Assembly: GCA_013400155.1 (NCBI GenBank) | Contig: VXBM01000683.1 | Location: forward strand, 62,001-126,000 | Direction of reading: 5' to 3' | DNA: 64,000 nucleotides | Source of the DNA: Helopsaltes ochotensis | Lineage: Eukaryota > Chordata > Aves > Passeriformes > Locustellidae | Made by a program: the position numbers and the translations under genes | The notes under the pieces: model-generated | Databases searched by the model: none | What the model saw: only the letters and a program-made list of their open reading frames with translations | What the model was told of the DNA's origin: nothing | Part shown: piece by piece, positions 12,978 to 24,344 of the stretch | Position numbering within the stretch: position 1 is the first letter of the stretch | Layout: each line of letters begins with the position of its first letter

Positions 12978-15900
12978 GTGGATTAACGAATAAACTTCAG
13001 TTTTTTCCCATAGTATTGAACTTAATCATTGTGACCTTAACTTTGTTTTACTAAAAGCTGAGTCTTTTGCTGAGTTTAAAATAGCTTTGTAAGGGCTCTT
13101 AATAGAGAACTCTTCCCCATGATACTGTTGAATGACTTCATTCTAAAGTACAGAATGAGTGGTTTGTTTGGTTTCAGGTAGGCTTGTTGAGCTCAATCTT
13201 TAGGAAATTTCTGACTTTGCTCTGACTCCCTATGAGGCTGATGTCACTTATAACCCCATACTGGAAGTGCTTTATAATGCTAGTAAGGATACAAATTAGC
13301 CACTACAGAAATGGAAGTGCTTTGTATTTGATCCAGTATTGGTGCCAACCATCTGCTCTTTCCTTCCTCCAATGAAATCCCTGTGGCTAAAAGGAGGAGA
13401 TTGGGCAGGTGTCTGCCAGGTGACTGGCAGGGAACTCTGAATCTGGAGACTTGGAGAGTACTTTGATTTTTTAATTAAAGGTTAAGAAATCAGAGTGCTG
13501 TTTTAGCCCCCGGAGTCTTAAAACCTTGCTGTTTTCCACTGTGTGATGATCCTGCATTTGTTTAGCTGCATTGTTGTAATGCCTGACAGCCCCAGTCATG
13601 GCCAAGAGCTTACTGTACCTTGTAACAGACCAGTACAGTAAAGAGACCCTTTTATAGTCAACAGTGATTGCAGGAATTTTTAAAAGATATAATTTTAGAA
13701 ATTTGAAGTAAAGCCCTGTCAGTGCCGTTAAAGACTGTACTCAGTCAATAGTGTCATCTATTTGCTGCAAGTGTGTGGATGTGGGCAAACCAAGGTCAGC
13801 ACTGCTTCAGCTTAGATAACTGCTGATAAACAAAGATGTTTCTGGGTCAAGTGAGATAGAGGCAGGCATGTGACAAAAGAACTATGTTACTGTGTTACCT
13901 TTTTCCTCCACTTTTTGTCTTACACCCTCTTCTTTCGTTATCACTACCCTGATTGCATCTTGTCTGAAATTAGGCTTCTAAGCCCTTTGTGGAAGACTCC
14001 CCATCTAGGCTGTGAGTCGTGTTATTGTTAAACATAACACAGCTTTTATGACCTCAAAATACTCCATTGATATCAATCTGTTTGGTTTCAAGTATTCTCA
14101 TTTTATGAAACAATTTGAAGTTGCTTGCTTAAGATGCATGTCTGTAGCAGAGCTGGAAGCTGATCCCAGGTCCCAGGGATACTGCCTGTAGCGTGTAGTC
14201 TCTGCTATTGTCCAGCCAGATTTGGGTGAGTGATGAGGCCTGCTTGATGGTCTTAAGAATGTTTCTGCCAAGGGCTCAGGCTGAGGTGTTGAGTACATTT
14301 ATATTTCTCGTGAAGAAACCTCCAGGAATGGAAAGTATCACTGTCTCTCTGAACTTTCGCCATCTTCTTCCCTTATTTGTCATCTTATTCCCTTATTTGT
14401 AGCCCATTACCTCTTGCGAAGCCTCAGAGGAATCTGTAAAACACTCAGACTTTGTTGTTCCGTACACTGAACATCTGTGCAAGCCTGGTGTTGTGCTGGA
14501 GTGCTGAAGAGGTTGAGATGGGAACAACACAACCTGTAGCAATCTTTCCTGTTACTGCTCAGTGCATTCAGATGTGTTTTCTTCTAAAGTGCAGGGAGAT
14601 TTGGTCTGTCTCTGGGGTGTCCATGCAATTCTGCAGCTGGTGTGTTTGAGGCAGGAGAGGCATTTGGAATGAAGGATGTGTTGTGGTCCTGTATGTGAAT
14701 GCGAGGGCAGGGAAAAGCTTTTGGCCTGCTCTTTGCCATTCTGACTTTGGAGCCTGCTGTGATTCCTGCATGTTGGTCTCTGTTGCTAGCAACTGCCTTC
14801 CCAGACAGCTCCAAACAAAAAAGCTTAAAATAACTCTCTAAGGGCTTATGATTAGAACTGTTAACCCATTTCCAGTGGGAAAGAATTATGTTCGTGTAAG
14901 TTTACAAAGCCTGAGAGCAGCATTTTGTACTCTGTAATTACTGTGCTCATTCTGCTCTCTAAGACTGCCCAAGCCTCTTCAGCGTTTATCATGATGACAG
15001 ATTATAATAACAAATATTCCTAAGTTCAGTACAGTTTATTAACATAAACCAATATAAGAAATGTACCATGTACCTATTTTATTAAAGGATATATATGCCT
15101 GGTCTGTGTTGCAAAGCCATTTGTGAAGGTGGGCTTTCCTGTGTATGTGTTTACAAGAGTCTGGATTGTGGAGCTGTCTCTCTGGTAGTGCAAGACAAAA
15201 GACTAGTTTGGTGCAAATCATGAATAATTTGTTTTTGTGTGATGAGGTTTGTATGAAATTTCGATTATTTTGGAAACAGCACTCAAAGTTTTGCTTGAAT
15301 ATAAATGAAAATCTTACATATCCTTTTAATAGCTGGTAGAAGCAACATTGTCGATTCCTTTTAAAAAAATCAGGTGTTGGCTTTTTTTTCCCCTTTTGTT
15401 GTTTGTTTAGTTATCTGCTAAGTTTTAAAATTTTAGTCTGTCTTTTTACTAGTTTTTCTTCCCCCTTTCTTTTCATCCTGATTTTCTTGTGGTGGAGCTG
15501 TTTATGTAAGCCAGTTTTTTTCTGGTTTGTTTGTTTTAAGGATAAGACTAATCAGCACTTGATGGGCATTTTCTTTGTAGCAACTTTTTGTTTCTTCCTC
15601 ATCCATTAGAACGAAATTATGTGGAAAATCCTAGGTGTGTTTTGAAAAGGAAGCCTCCAATAATTGTAACCAAATTTACATCTTGAATTGAGAAAGACAA
15701 CCCCAAAAAATAGGTTATTTTTTAAATGCTCATTGACAGTATAAGACTTTCCTTTCACAGAACTCTTACCTGAAAACTTCCCTTTGAGATGCATCTGTGA
15801 TGCTTCAGCCCTTGTAATTCAAAACACCAAATTCCTTCTGTGTAACATCCTCCATACTAGGATGGATCTGTGTGTTTAGGTTGAGTGTGGAAAAACTGTG

Positions 15901-18900
15901 GAGATAGGGATAAATAAAACCACATGCATGGATGTAAATAGTAAGTCCAAATAGAGTCAGAGAGCATGCTTTGGTGAACTTGAAGACCATTGGAACAGAA
16001 ATGTGCCTAATTAAATAATGTTTAAAGGGTTGCATTTTCACTGTCTCACTTTTATTACCTCCTTTACTGTAAACCAAATCTTTTCTTGAAGGAGAATTTG
16101 TATTTCTCCTTGGATCGATTACTTTGTGAAGTGTAGGTCATGTATTTCCATTTGGGTATGTATATTTTTCCTGGACAGTGTGGTAGTTCTACATTTTACA
16201 TTCTTTTGCTTGCTGTGGTAGTTAACCTCTGGTGGTGCTGAATGTCAGGAATGGTTTAGATTGGAGGAGTAGTTTGTGGTATCCGGTGGTGCAATACAAG
16301 CGATCTGATTTTGCTGGCGCATAGTCCTTTACAATATGACTTTTTTCTCACATGTTACACCTCACAGAGCTGATGGGTTTCAGTTTTGAGTCTCTGGTTA
16401 GTACAGTGGTTTAATAAAACTTTATTAATTCCCAGCCTCCGAAAATGGGAAAGTGAAAGTGGCAGCCAAGTAATTTTAAGAGTGTCCTCAGGGCAGAGGC
16501 GCCCCTGCAGTCAGTCATAGCTTCAGTCTTTTGCTGCAATAGAAATGGGCCACTCACATGAAAATTTGGGTAGATCATAAACGTCTACCATGCATACTAC
16601 TTATTTAGGTATGTGTTTGCTAGCCCCAGGCAGGCACCTTCAGGAAACAGTGAAAGATGCCAAACTTCCTGGATGCTGTGTTTTCCCTTTTGTTGTCTGT
16701 CTGTGAAGCAGCTTTCCTTTCATCTCTTTGTCTTTATTACAGGCCTGCTGTAGGATTTTTTTTTTTTTTTTGCTATACCGTGTTACACAACAAGAAGTAA
16801 GCCTTCCCCATTTTATAGGCTTTATTGATTCTAGGACTTTGATCTGATAAGCTCCCTAGATTAGTTTCAAACTTAGAGGTGTTACGGGAGATCATTGATA
16901 CCTAATTACATTCTTCTGTAGTGGGCTTTTTTTTAAAGTGCAGTGCTCAGTTGGTTTTGCTTGTTTGCTTTGGGCTTTAGCTATTGCTCTTCTGCAGTGC
17001 CACACTCCTGGAAAATACACCTTTTGCAATAGAGGCAGACCTTCGAGATGTCTGCTAAATGCCATACCATTTGTGATAAAGTTACAGGAACGTAAACCCA
17101 TCGTTTTTGTATTTATGTTTTTGGCTTTCTTGCACAATATTGTGTTTTGTAGTTGTTTTGAGTTTCCTCCTGCTTTCTTCAGGATATAGATTGCTCTGCT
17201 TTGCTATATGGAATTTACAAACATGGTTTATTTTTTGTGCTGTGCTGTTATCCTTCCTGTTCAAGGTGTCTGAAGGTGGTGAGTGGGAGGTTGCAAACAA
17301 TCTGCAGGAATTTTGATGTAGCTAACTGTCTGGAAGAAAAAGTGACAAAGTGAGTGTGCGGGAGAGGCTTTGGAAAGAGGGATTGAAGTGTTTCCATATA
17401 CAGCAGGGTAAGCATAGGCTATGTGCAATCAGGCTATTTGCAAATCTTCTGCAAACACAAAAACTTGACCCATGTTTTCATCTTTTTCTCTGTTCTTACT
17501 CAAGACTCTTGCAAATGGTGTTGGTGGATTCACAGAGGCAGATTTCTGCTAGCTGGAACAGGTTTGTGATGCCCTGTAAGTCTCCAGGCATTTTCAAAAA
17601 TGCAAACCACAAAAGCCAGAAACAAAACCTACCCTATTGAGCCTCCTCTGACCTCCTATTGCAGTGAAGGAATGAAAACTTTTTTTCCTTTCTGCACATG
17701 TGTGAATAGCACACCCAATTTGTATCTTTCACGGGTAAATTTAATTAAACCTGTGTTTTCTTTCAGGTTTGAAGGGGGACTGGTAGCCAGTTATTATATT
17801 GCTTAATTTTTGACCTTGCTTGTTGTGTGATCTTAGAAGTGAGTTAATTCCTCTGTTTCTTTCCCTCATTAATAAAATATGTATTATCATTCTTTACGCG
17901 TTTCATAAATGCGAGATTTGACCATAATAATGAGCAAACTGGAGAAAGAAGGTTTGATTGCTCTATCTCAGAAGGACACAGGGTAACTTGCTGCATTTGT
18001 CTTAAATGTAAGATTGTTCTTGGAATCTGTCCATCATCATGGTTGAAAGCGATTGGGCTGCTTACAGGGGAGAACCATAATTTCAGTTGCTGGCAGCAGG
18101 AGGAGTTAGTGAGAAATGATTGTCATCACCCTAATCTGACAGATTTCCTGTAAGGAACAGTGACAGCATTGTTGCAGTTAAGGCTGAGAATGTACATTAG
18201 CTGGAACAGAGGAACACTTTATTTACATGAATAAAACCCTAAAAGAGAGGAATTTAAAACCTAAGATGGTGGAATAAAAGATGGCCTACAACTGCAACTA
18301 CAACTTGTTATTATTCTCAGCATCCTTAATTTTGCTGAAGTTTGAGGAGAAATCAGAGTGTTTCCTGAGTCATTTCTGCACTATTCTGTCAGAAAGAAAT
18401 GACTGGAAATGATCTCAAGGGAGAATGAGGAATATGCACAATTTAAACTTGCTTATCATGCCAGATACAGCTGATGTAGCAAATGGACTAAACAAAGCAC
18501 AGGACAGCACAGCCTTCAAAAAGTGAACTGAAGAGTAAAGTTCAAGATTCCTACAGTTTGTGAGGTCATGAACTTGGTATCTTTGTATGTACAAATATAC
18601 ATATGTTTAGTTAAGAGAATATTTATAGAAATGGAATAATGGTGGATAGTTACCGGTTATAAAGGCAACAAGTTTTAAAGAGAGATAGAGATATTTTACA
18701 TTATATGGTTACCATTGAGTGTTTTTAATTTGCTCCCTAAATCAAATAATCTTTAACTTCAGTTAAGATTTTATAGCAGGCTGTCCAGGCTAATCATAAA
18801 CTGTGACAAGACGGTTGCATTGGGTAGGGATATCTCAATGATTCTGCTTTGGATTGGGTAAAATCTGCTGATGGGTGGTCTGGCTGGTAACAGCCTAATG

Positions 18901-19106
18901 AGTGGCTCTGAGTGTCGGTGCCCTGCACCCTTCTGATATCTCCTTTGAAAGAACTTCATCATTTCAGACCGGAATCCTGGATGCAGGAAGAGATTCCTCC
19001 GTAGTCCTGTTGTACACTTCAGGAAGTCCTACAGGATTCTTTGCATAAATGTATCTCATACGGTGTTTTATATATGTTTATGATTTTCTTTAATGCATTA
19101 GTGCAG
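12978..19106. other. Non-coding, probably intronic
   Basis: Scattered donor-like sites (for example near 14894, 17408 and 17577) do not pair with acceptors into open exons of the phase needed by the neighbouring candidates. No interspersed repeat was recognised. A T-run lies near 16757-16771. Confidence 0.4.
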
Positions 19107-19154
19107 ATACGCTAGAGAAGTTTTCAGCTAAAAATGCTGACTCTAACAGTCTCA
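19107..19154 (+). other. Candidate exon C of an unrecognised transcript
   Basis: A 48-bp segment with acceptor TTAGTGCAG and donor CTCA|GTAAGG. In phase 1 it reads DTLEKFSAKNADSNSL after taking the last G of the 12906 segment, and it is a multiple of three. A competing AG lies five bases upstream and would break the frame, so this boundary was chosen partly to fit the phase. It is weaker evidence than segments A and B. Confidence 0.25.
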
Positions 19155-19255
19155 GTAAGGTGCCATGCGTTACTTTCCTTACATATTTTTCATTCCAGAA
19201 AATACTGCATATGGGCCCATTGGTATATGTGTATCTAATTTGTCATTCTTTTTAG

Positions 19256-19590
19256 GTGTAGAAAAGAAAGCCTTACAATATCAAAAATTCCTTAGAAATC
19301 TGAAAATATTTACAGTATCAAAGGAGGTGATGTGCAATTTGTATTCATCCAGAGAAAGTTCAGGAGAAGTTCTTGAATATCAGAAGCTCCTGGAAGTGAG
19401 AATAGCCGATGATGTTGTGTGCCAGATCTTAGAGTTATTAAAACCAAATATATTGATGCTAGGTTCTGCTTTTTCTCTGTGCAGTGTAAAAGCAATGCTA
19501 AGTATCGTAACACTTCAGTATGTTTGGAGGCAAGACACAGTATCTTCTGGGAATTACGGTATTGGAACTAGCTCTGTGCTTTATTCAAGG
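19256..19590 (+). other. Candidate exon D, unrecognised 111-codon open segment
   Basis: Acceptor TCATTCTTTTTAG and donor TTCAAGG|GTAAGG enclose 335 bp that stay open in the one frame compatible with the preceding candidate exon (phase 1 in, phase 0 out). It starts SVEKKALQYQKFLRNLKIF and is rich in charged residues, then becomes more hydrophobic and Cys-containing. It sits inside the longest open frame outside MIDEAS (19165-19734). The homologue is unknown. Against it being coding: open frames of about 140-170 codons also occur by chance elsewhere in this window. Confidence 0.3.
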
Positions 19591-22500
19591 GTAAGGAATG
19601 GTCTGGAGTGTACTGCTCCAAAGCACTTAAGCCTGGAAGTGTGTTGCCATTTTCCTGTGCTACTGCAGACTGACTCTTGTGCTGAAATTCAAGTAAAACA
19701 AAACAAAAAAACCCCAAAGATGGTAATTGGCTAGGATGATGATTGTGTGAGCTCATTCTCCCAACCTCAGGGAGGGAAGCCTGTTTAGTCAGAGCCAACA
19801 GTGCTCATGCAGTGCAGCTGCCAAGCATGAGCTTTCCTGAAGCATAGTCATGCTGCGACTTGAACATTGATCGCTGCAGATTAAACTGTGAACTGTTATT
19901 ATTAGGATGACATAGAAGATACTTTTCTGTAGTTTTTCTATATAGAAAGAACTTCTAAAAAGCTAATTTTGTGATATTTTCTTTTACCATCAAATACCGG
20001 ATGCACCAAATCCTCATTTATCTTGGTGATCTCTTAGGATATAGTTATTCCTGCATGTAACTGGGAGAACTGGGGTGTTCGGTGAGCATATTTTGTTCAA
20101 AGTACCTTAAGTCTCTTTTCTTCCTGGTAACGTTCTTTTCACTGTCCTGGGTTTTGTGCTGAAAAACAACTTCAATTGTACATATTCCTTTTCCTCATGT
20201 AGACTCTTTCTGAACTTACTCCTTTTCCTACTTTACATCTTAAGAATTTTGTTAGATGTCTTTACCAGATGGCTGCAGTTCTAAACTGGTCTGTGTTAGA
20301 CCTTGTGACACTTCTTATCTAGTACTATTAAAAGCAGAACCAAAGTCCACATAAGTGTAGGTCTGGAAAGTTGTGGTAATGCAATGCTTTCTTACTAATA
20401 TGAGAGTTCTCTTGCTAAAGGTGTCTTCTGGATACTCTTCTGTGTGGTAGCTGCAAATCCCAGCCACTATTAAGAATAGCATCAACTGGTCTTGCTCTTT
20501 GGTTGAATTGAAGTTGAAAGTTGAATGCTGTCTTTTTGACAATTACTGTATTTTTCTTCAAATTGTAAAAAGTCTACAACAGAATTTCAGAAAGCTGACA
20601 GGTTTAAACGTGATCTAGTAGTAGTGTCTTCTAATATACAGAAAAGCTGACATTCTTATCAGAATGATGTGACTGATCAATACAAAAGCATCAGTAGAAA
20701 GAAAATGTTGCCTAGTTTGGAAAGAAAAATAGCTTGTGATGATTTCACAAAGTAAGACTGTCAGAAACCATTCTTAGTAGTATTACCTCAGGTGTTGAGG
20801 TTTAGCTCTTATCTCTGATACATTTGCAGTGCTGCAGAAAGCAAAGAGAGAAGATAGAAAGCATTGAAGCTTCTGAGAGGCATATAGCAGGTTATCCACC
20901 TCTATATTTTTGCTACCAGTTTCCTGCTGTAAGACGTTTTTTCCTGTCCTAGTGAAGTTTTGAAGTAGGAAGAACTTACTTTATGAAATCTTTGTTTCTG
21001 TACTAGTTGCAGTTTAGAGAGAATTTTCCATCTCACGTGTCCATAATTTCTTCTAGAGTTATTTTCGTCCTGTTGTGATAGTCTTGGAAAATGAGCTGAG
21101 ACGTGCTGAGAGGAGGGAGGAATGCCCTGGCTCCATGAGGCAGGGTGGCAGAGGTCCATGGTTTGTAGCCAGGGTGAAGGGGAGGCAGTGTGGGGGAACA
21201 GCTATGTAACAGCCTGAGGAAGTGAGTCACTTCGCTCTGAAACACAGTCCCATGGTTGCAGTAGCACTGAGGCCAAGCTTGGCCTCTGAGGTGGAAGTTG
21301 CGTAAGTTAATTAAAACTCTTTGTCCTTTCCTCCTCGTCATGTTCCCAACCCCACCTCAGTATTAAAACCTGCACTGTACCCGTGCCTGTCTTAGGAAGC
21401 TCAGGTTGCAAGACTTCAGTGTGCTATATAATTTTGGTTTATTATTTTTCATTTTAGAAAGAGGGATAAATAGATTGCAGATTTCATTGGAGAGGATGTG
21501 TGTGTTAGTCTGACCTGCTCCACTCAAGAGAAACTTGATTATATAACAGAAGGGATCTAATAAGAATAGGTTTTTAACAATTTGTTGTTATTTTCCTGGA
21601 ATATATTGGCAGTGGGATTTAAAGTGGAACAGAATGCACACTGGAAAGAGTAGGAATAGAGCCTTATGTTATAGTGGTAATCTGAGAATATAATTGAATT
21701 TAAAACTAAACATCTAAAAATGTTTTAGGTATCCTGATGCTGAACCAGCCTTGCTTTAGGGGCTCCTCCTGTGTCCAAATAGAAATACTAGTGTATATGT
21801 TCGCACATTAGACCTTAACCGTGCAAGCTAGCCTCTTAGAGTTTGTGGATAACTTTTCTTCATGGCAAAAGAGGGCAGAAGGGTAGAATTGTTGTAGAGC
21901 GCCTGTTCTGGAAAGGCTTTCTCCTATTACCTTTGGAGCTTTACGCTAACAGATATTTGCTGATGTCTGCGAGCAGCTGCCTGAACTACCTTTCAGTGAG
22001 TTTGACTTGAGCAGGAGCAGTTTCTTTCAGCTGTTGAAGAAAACATCTGAGAGAGCAACAGGTTGAGCAGGCCCTGGACCCAGGGCTTGGATGCTGGGTG
22101 GACAGTTCTTGACTGGAAAGCATCTGTAATCATTGGTGGTGTGGTGACTGATGGGCTGTTGCCTGACCTTTTTCCTTCAGAATACTGAACTAAGCATTTT
22201 GCTGTGTGTTTGACTGCAGCCTTCGTGTACACACATGTCTTTTAAAGCTCTTCGGGAAATGTGGCCTTTTGGCAAGCCATGAGGGTTTTTTGTTTTGTGG
22301 TTTTGAGTTGAGATTAAAAACAGATTATTCTGGCTACAGGAAGATGTAGAAGTAATTGGCCAGATCAGAAGTAGTTTATGAGTAAAACTTTCAGGATGAA
22401 CTTAAGTGATTAGTCAGAATTCTGTGTGCAATAGGGAGTTGCATCATGCAAGTACAGTGTGATATCTATTCTGTAAAACTAAGTGGTTTTGTTTTGCGTT

Positions 22501-22658
22501 CTTCTAGCAGGTCAAATCTGTTGTTTCTTCCATCTATTATCCTGGTCTTCATTTCCATGGGATATGGGAGAGACATACACATTTGTTGCTTATCATATGA
22601 GCATTCATAGGCCAGTTATGCCTGTTGATGATTCATTGCAATTGCTTCTCTATTGCAG
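19591..22658. other. Non-coding region upstream of the MIDEAS start exon
   Basis: No supported exon. CAG-ended pyrimidine tracts occur near 19668, 20829 and 21012, but downstream donors are weak. Strong acceptor-like tracts at 22510 and 22658 probably mark the start of the first coding exon of MIDEAS. Confidence 0.4.
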
Positions 22659-22889
22659 GACCTGTAAGTGGACCCTACTGACCTCTGAACCACAAAGTAT
22701 AAGAGTGAAAAGAAGTGGGAGAGGCACACAAATAGAAAGGAAGTGAATGCACTTTCATCTGGACTTCTTTCCTGCCCGTTACTACTAAAGCTGAATGGAA
22801 AAGAAAGACTGCTGTGCCTTTCCTCCCCCAACCTCAGGGATGGGTGGATTATAAACACTGTGTGTGTGGCTGGGAGAATAGACTGAACC
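22659..22889 (+). other. MIDEAS: Probable 5'UTR part of the first coding MIDEAS exon
   Basis: The tract ATTGCTTCTCTATTGCAG ends at 22658 and is a good acceptor for the exon carrying the start codon. An alternative, CTTCTAGCAG ending at 22510, would lengthen the leader by 148 bp. An in-frame TGA at 22884-22886 lies one codon before the ATG, so the protein cannot extend upstream in this exon. A GTAAGT donor-like site occurs only six bases into the exon, at 22664. Confidence 0.5.
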
Positions 22890-24344
22890 ATGAATCTTCA
22901 GGCTCAGCAAAAGTCTTCAAGCAAACGGACTGGGAAACGAGTTGCCTATTTTAATGAACAGGACATAGCTGTGCCATCTAAAGAATCACAGCAGCAGCTT
23001 AAGGAAGGACAGTACTATGGTCATGGAGGGAATATACCAGTCTCCCAAACTGTGGAGATTTCTCATCCAGGAGGATTAACAAGTACACCCAACAACGTTG
23101 CTTTGATGAACTCTGTTTACAATCAAGACAGGGGAGAATCAGTGATGATGCCCCAGTCAGTAACAGCTGTCAAATGGCAGAATTCACTAATGGGAAACCG
23201 GTTGCCAGAGAGGGGTGACAGCCACTGGCAGTCTCCGACTTCAATGTGGAACCACAGTATGGTTTTTGGGGGCAACCCAAAAGGACCCCACTCCAATGCT
23301 GGTGCCCCAGGCTTCTATGGCCACCCAGAAGCCCTTAAAAGAAATCAAGAGAAAGGAGTGTTTGTGTCACAGCTGGATTTATATGGAGATGCTGTCCAGC
23401 AGATGATGTCCCAGAAGGCTCAGCTGGAACAGCAAGCCCTGGTTAGACAACAAGCTCAAATGAATTCTTTTCATCAAATGCAGAAACAGCAGCAACAGAA
23501 TCAAACTCTGCCATTGCAGCCTTTCCAACTTGCATTTGGTCACCAAGGCCAAAAGCAGGGTCTTCCTGAGTTGTTACATGTCTTTCAAGAAGCCCCAACT
23601 TCTTCCAGTCCAGCATTTACTGCACAACAAAAACAGCAAGCTCTTCCCCAGCTACAACTCTTTGAAAATTTCTATCCTCAGCAGCAGCAGCAACAAGCTG
23701 CTACACAAGCCTTCAGTCTGCAGCAAACAAGTTCTATAGCACAGCCTCATGTGGCAGCTGCAGCACCCCAGCATCACATGATGCCACACCAGTTTCAGCA
23801 AGCAGAGAGGAACCAGGAGCTATTCAAGGCATTAACCGAGCAGAACCAACAGACTGTGCTACCTCAGACCCAGATTCCCTTCCCAAGAAGGTCACGGAGA
23901 CTCTCTAAAGAAGGTGGCCTGCTGACCTCTGCAGGAGAAGTGTTGACTTCTAAGCAGGCAGAAGAACAACCTAGCAATTTATTTCTGCATCACTGGCAAG
24001 CACATCAGCAAGAGGTCCCATTACAGCAGCCACCTGAGTCACTGGCCCCCAATAAAAGTAGTTATTTGCACCCCAGAAGATTGGATCTGGGGCAGAAGGA
24101 TGTCCTGGTCAATAGTGAGCAGTGCCAGATGGAAACAGACAGGCAAGCTGCAGCCCAGAACGGTAGAGATGTGGAGAAACAGGCAGCAGCACCTGAAGAA
24201 AACACTCAGAGAGCTAATGATTTTCAGAGTGTCAGAGGTGGTGTAATCCAGAGTACCCGACGGAGGCGACGTGTTTCTCAAGAAGCCAATTTGCTGACTT
24301 TGGCCCAAAAAGCTGTTGAGCTGGCTTCTCTTCAGAATGTAAAG
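22890..24344 (+). CDS. MIDEAS: MIDEAS coding exon 1 (residues 1-485)
   Basis: One long open exon starting MNLQAQ. It contains two short poly-Gln runs (near residues 198 and 263), the conserved LPLQPFQLAFGHQ, the basic motif FPRRSRRLSKEG, and the conserved end LLTLAQKAVELASLQN. The donor is AAAG|GTAAAG in phase 0. An identical GTAAAG starts six bases earlier and is also in phase, which would drop the last two residues. Confidence 0.93.
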
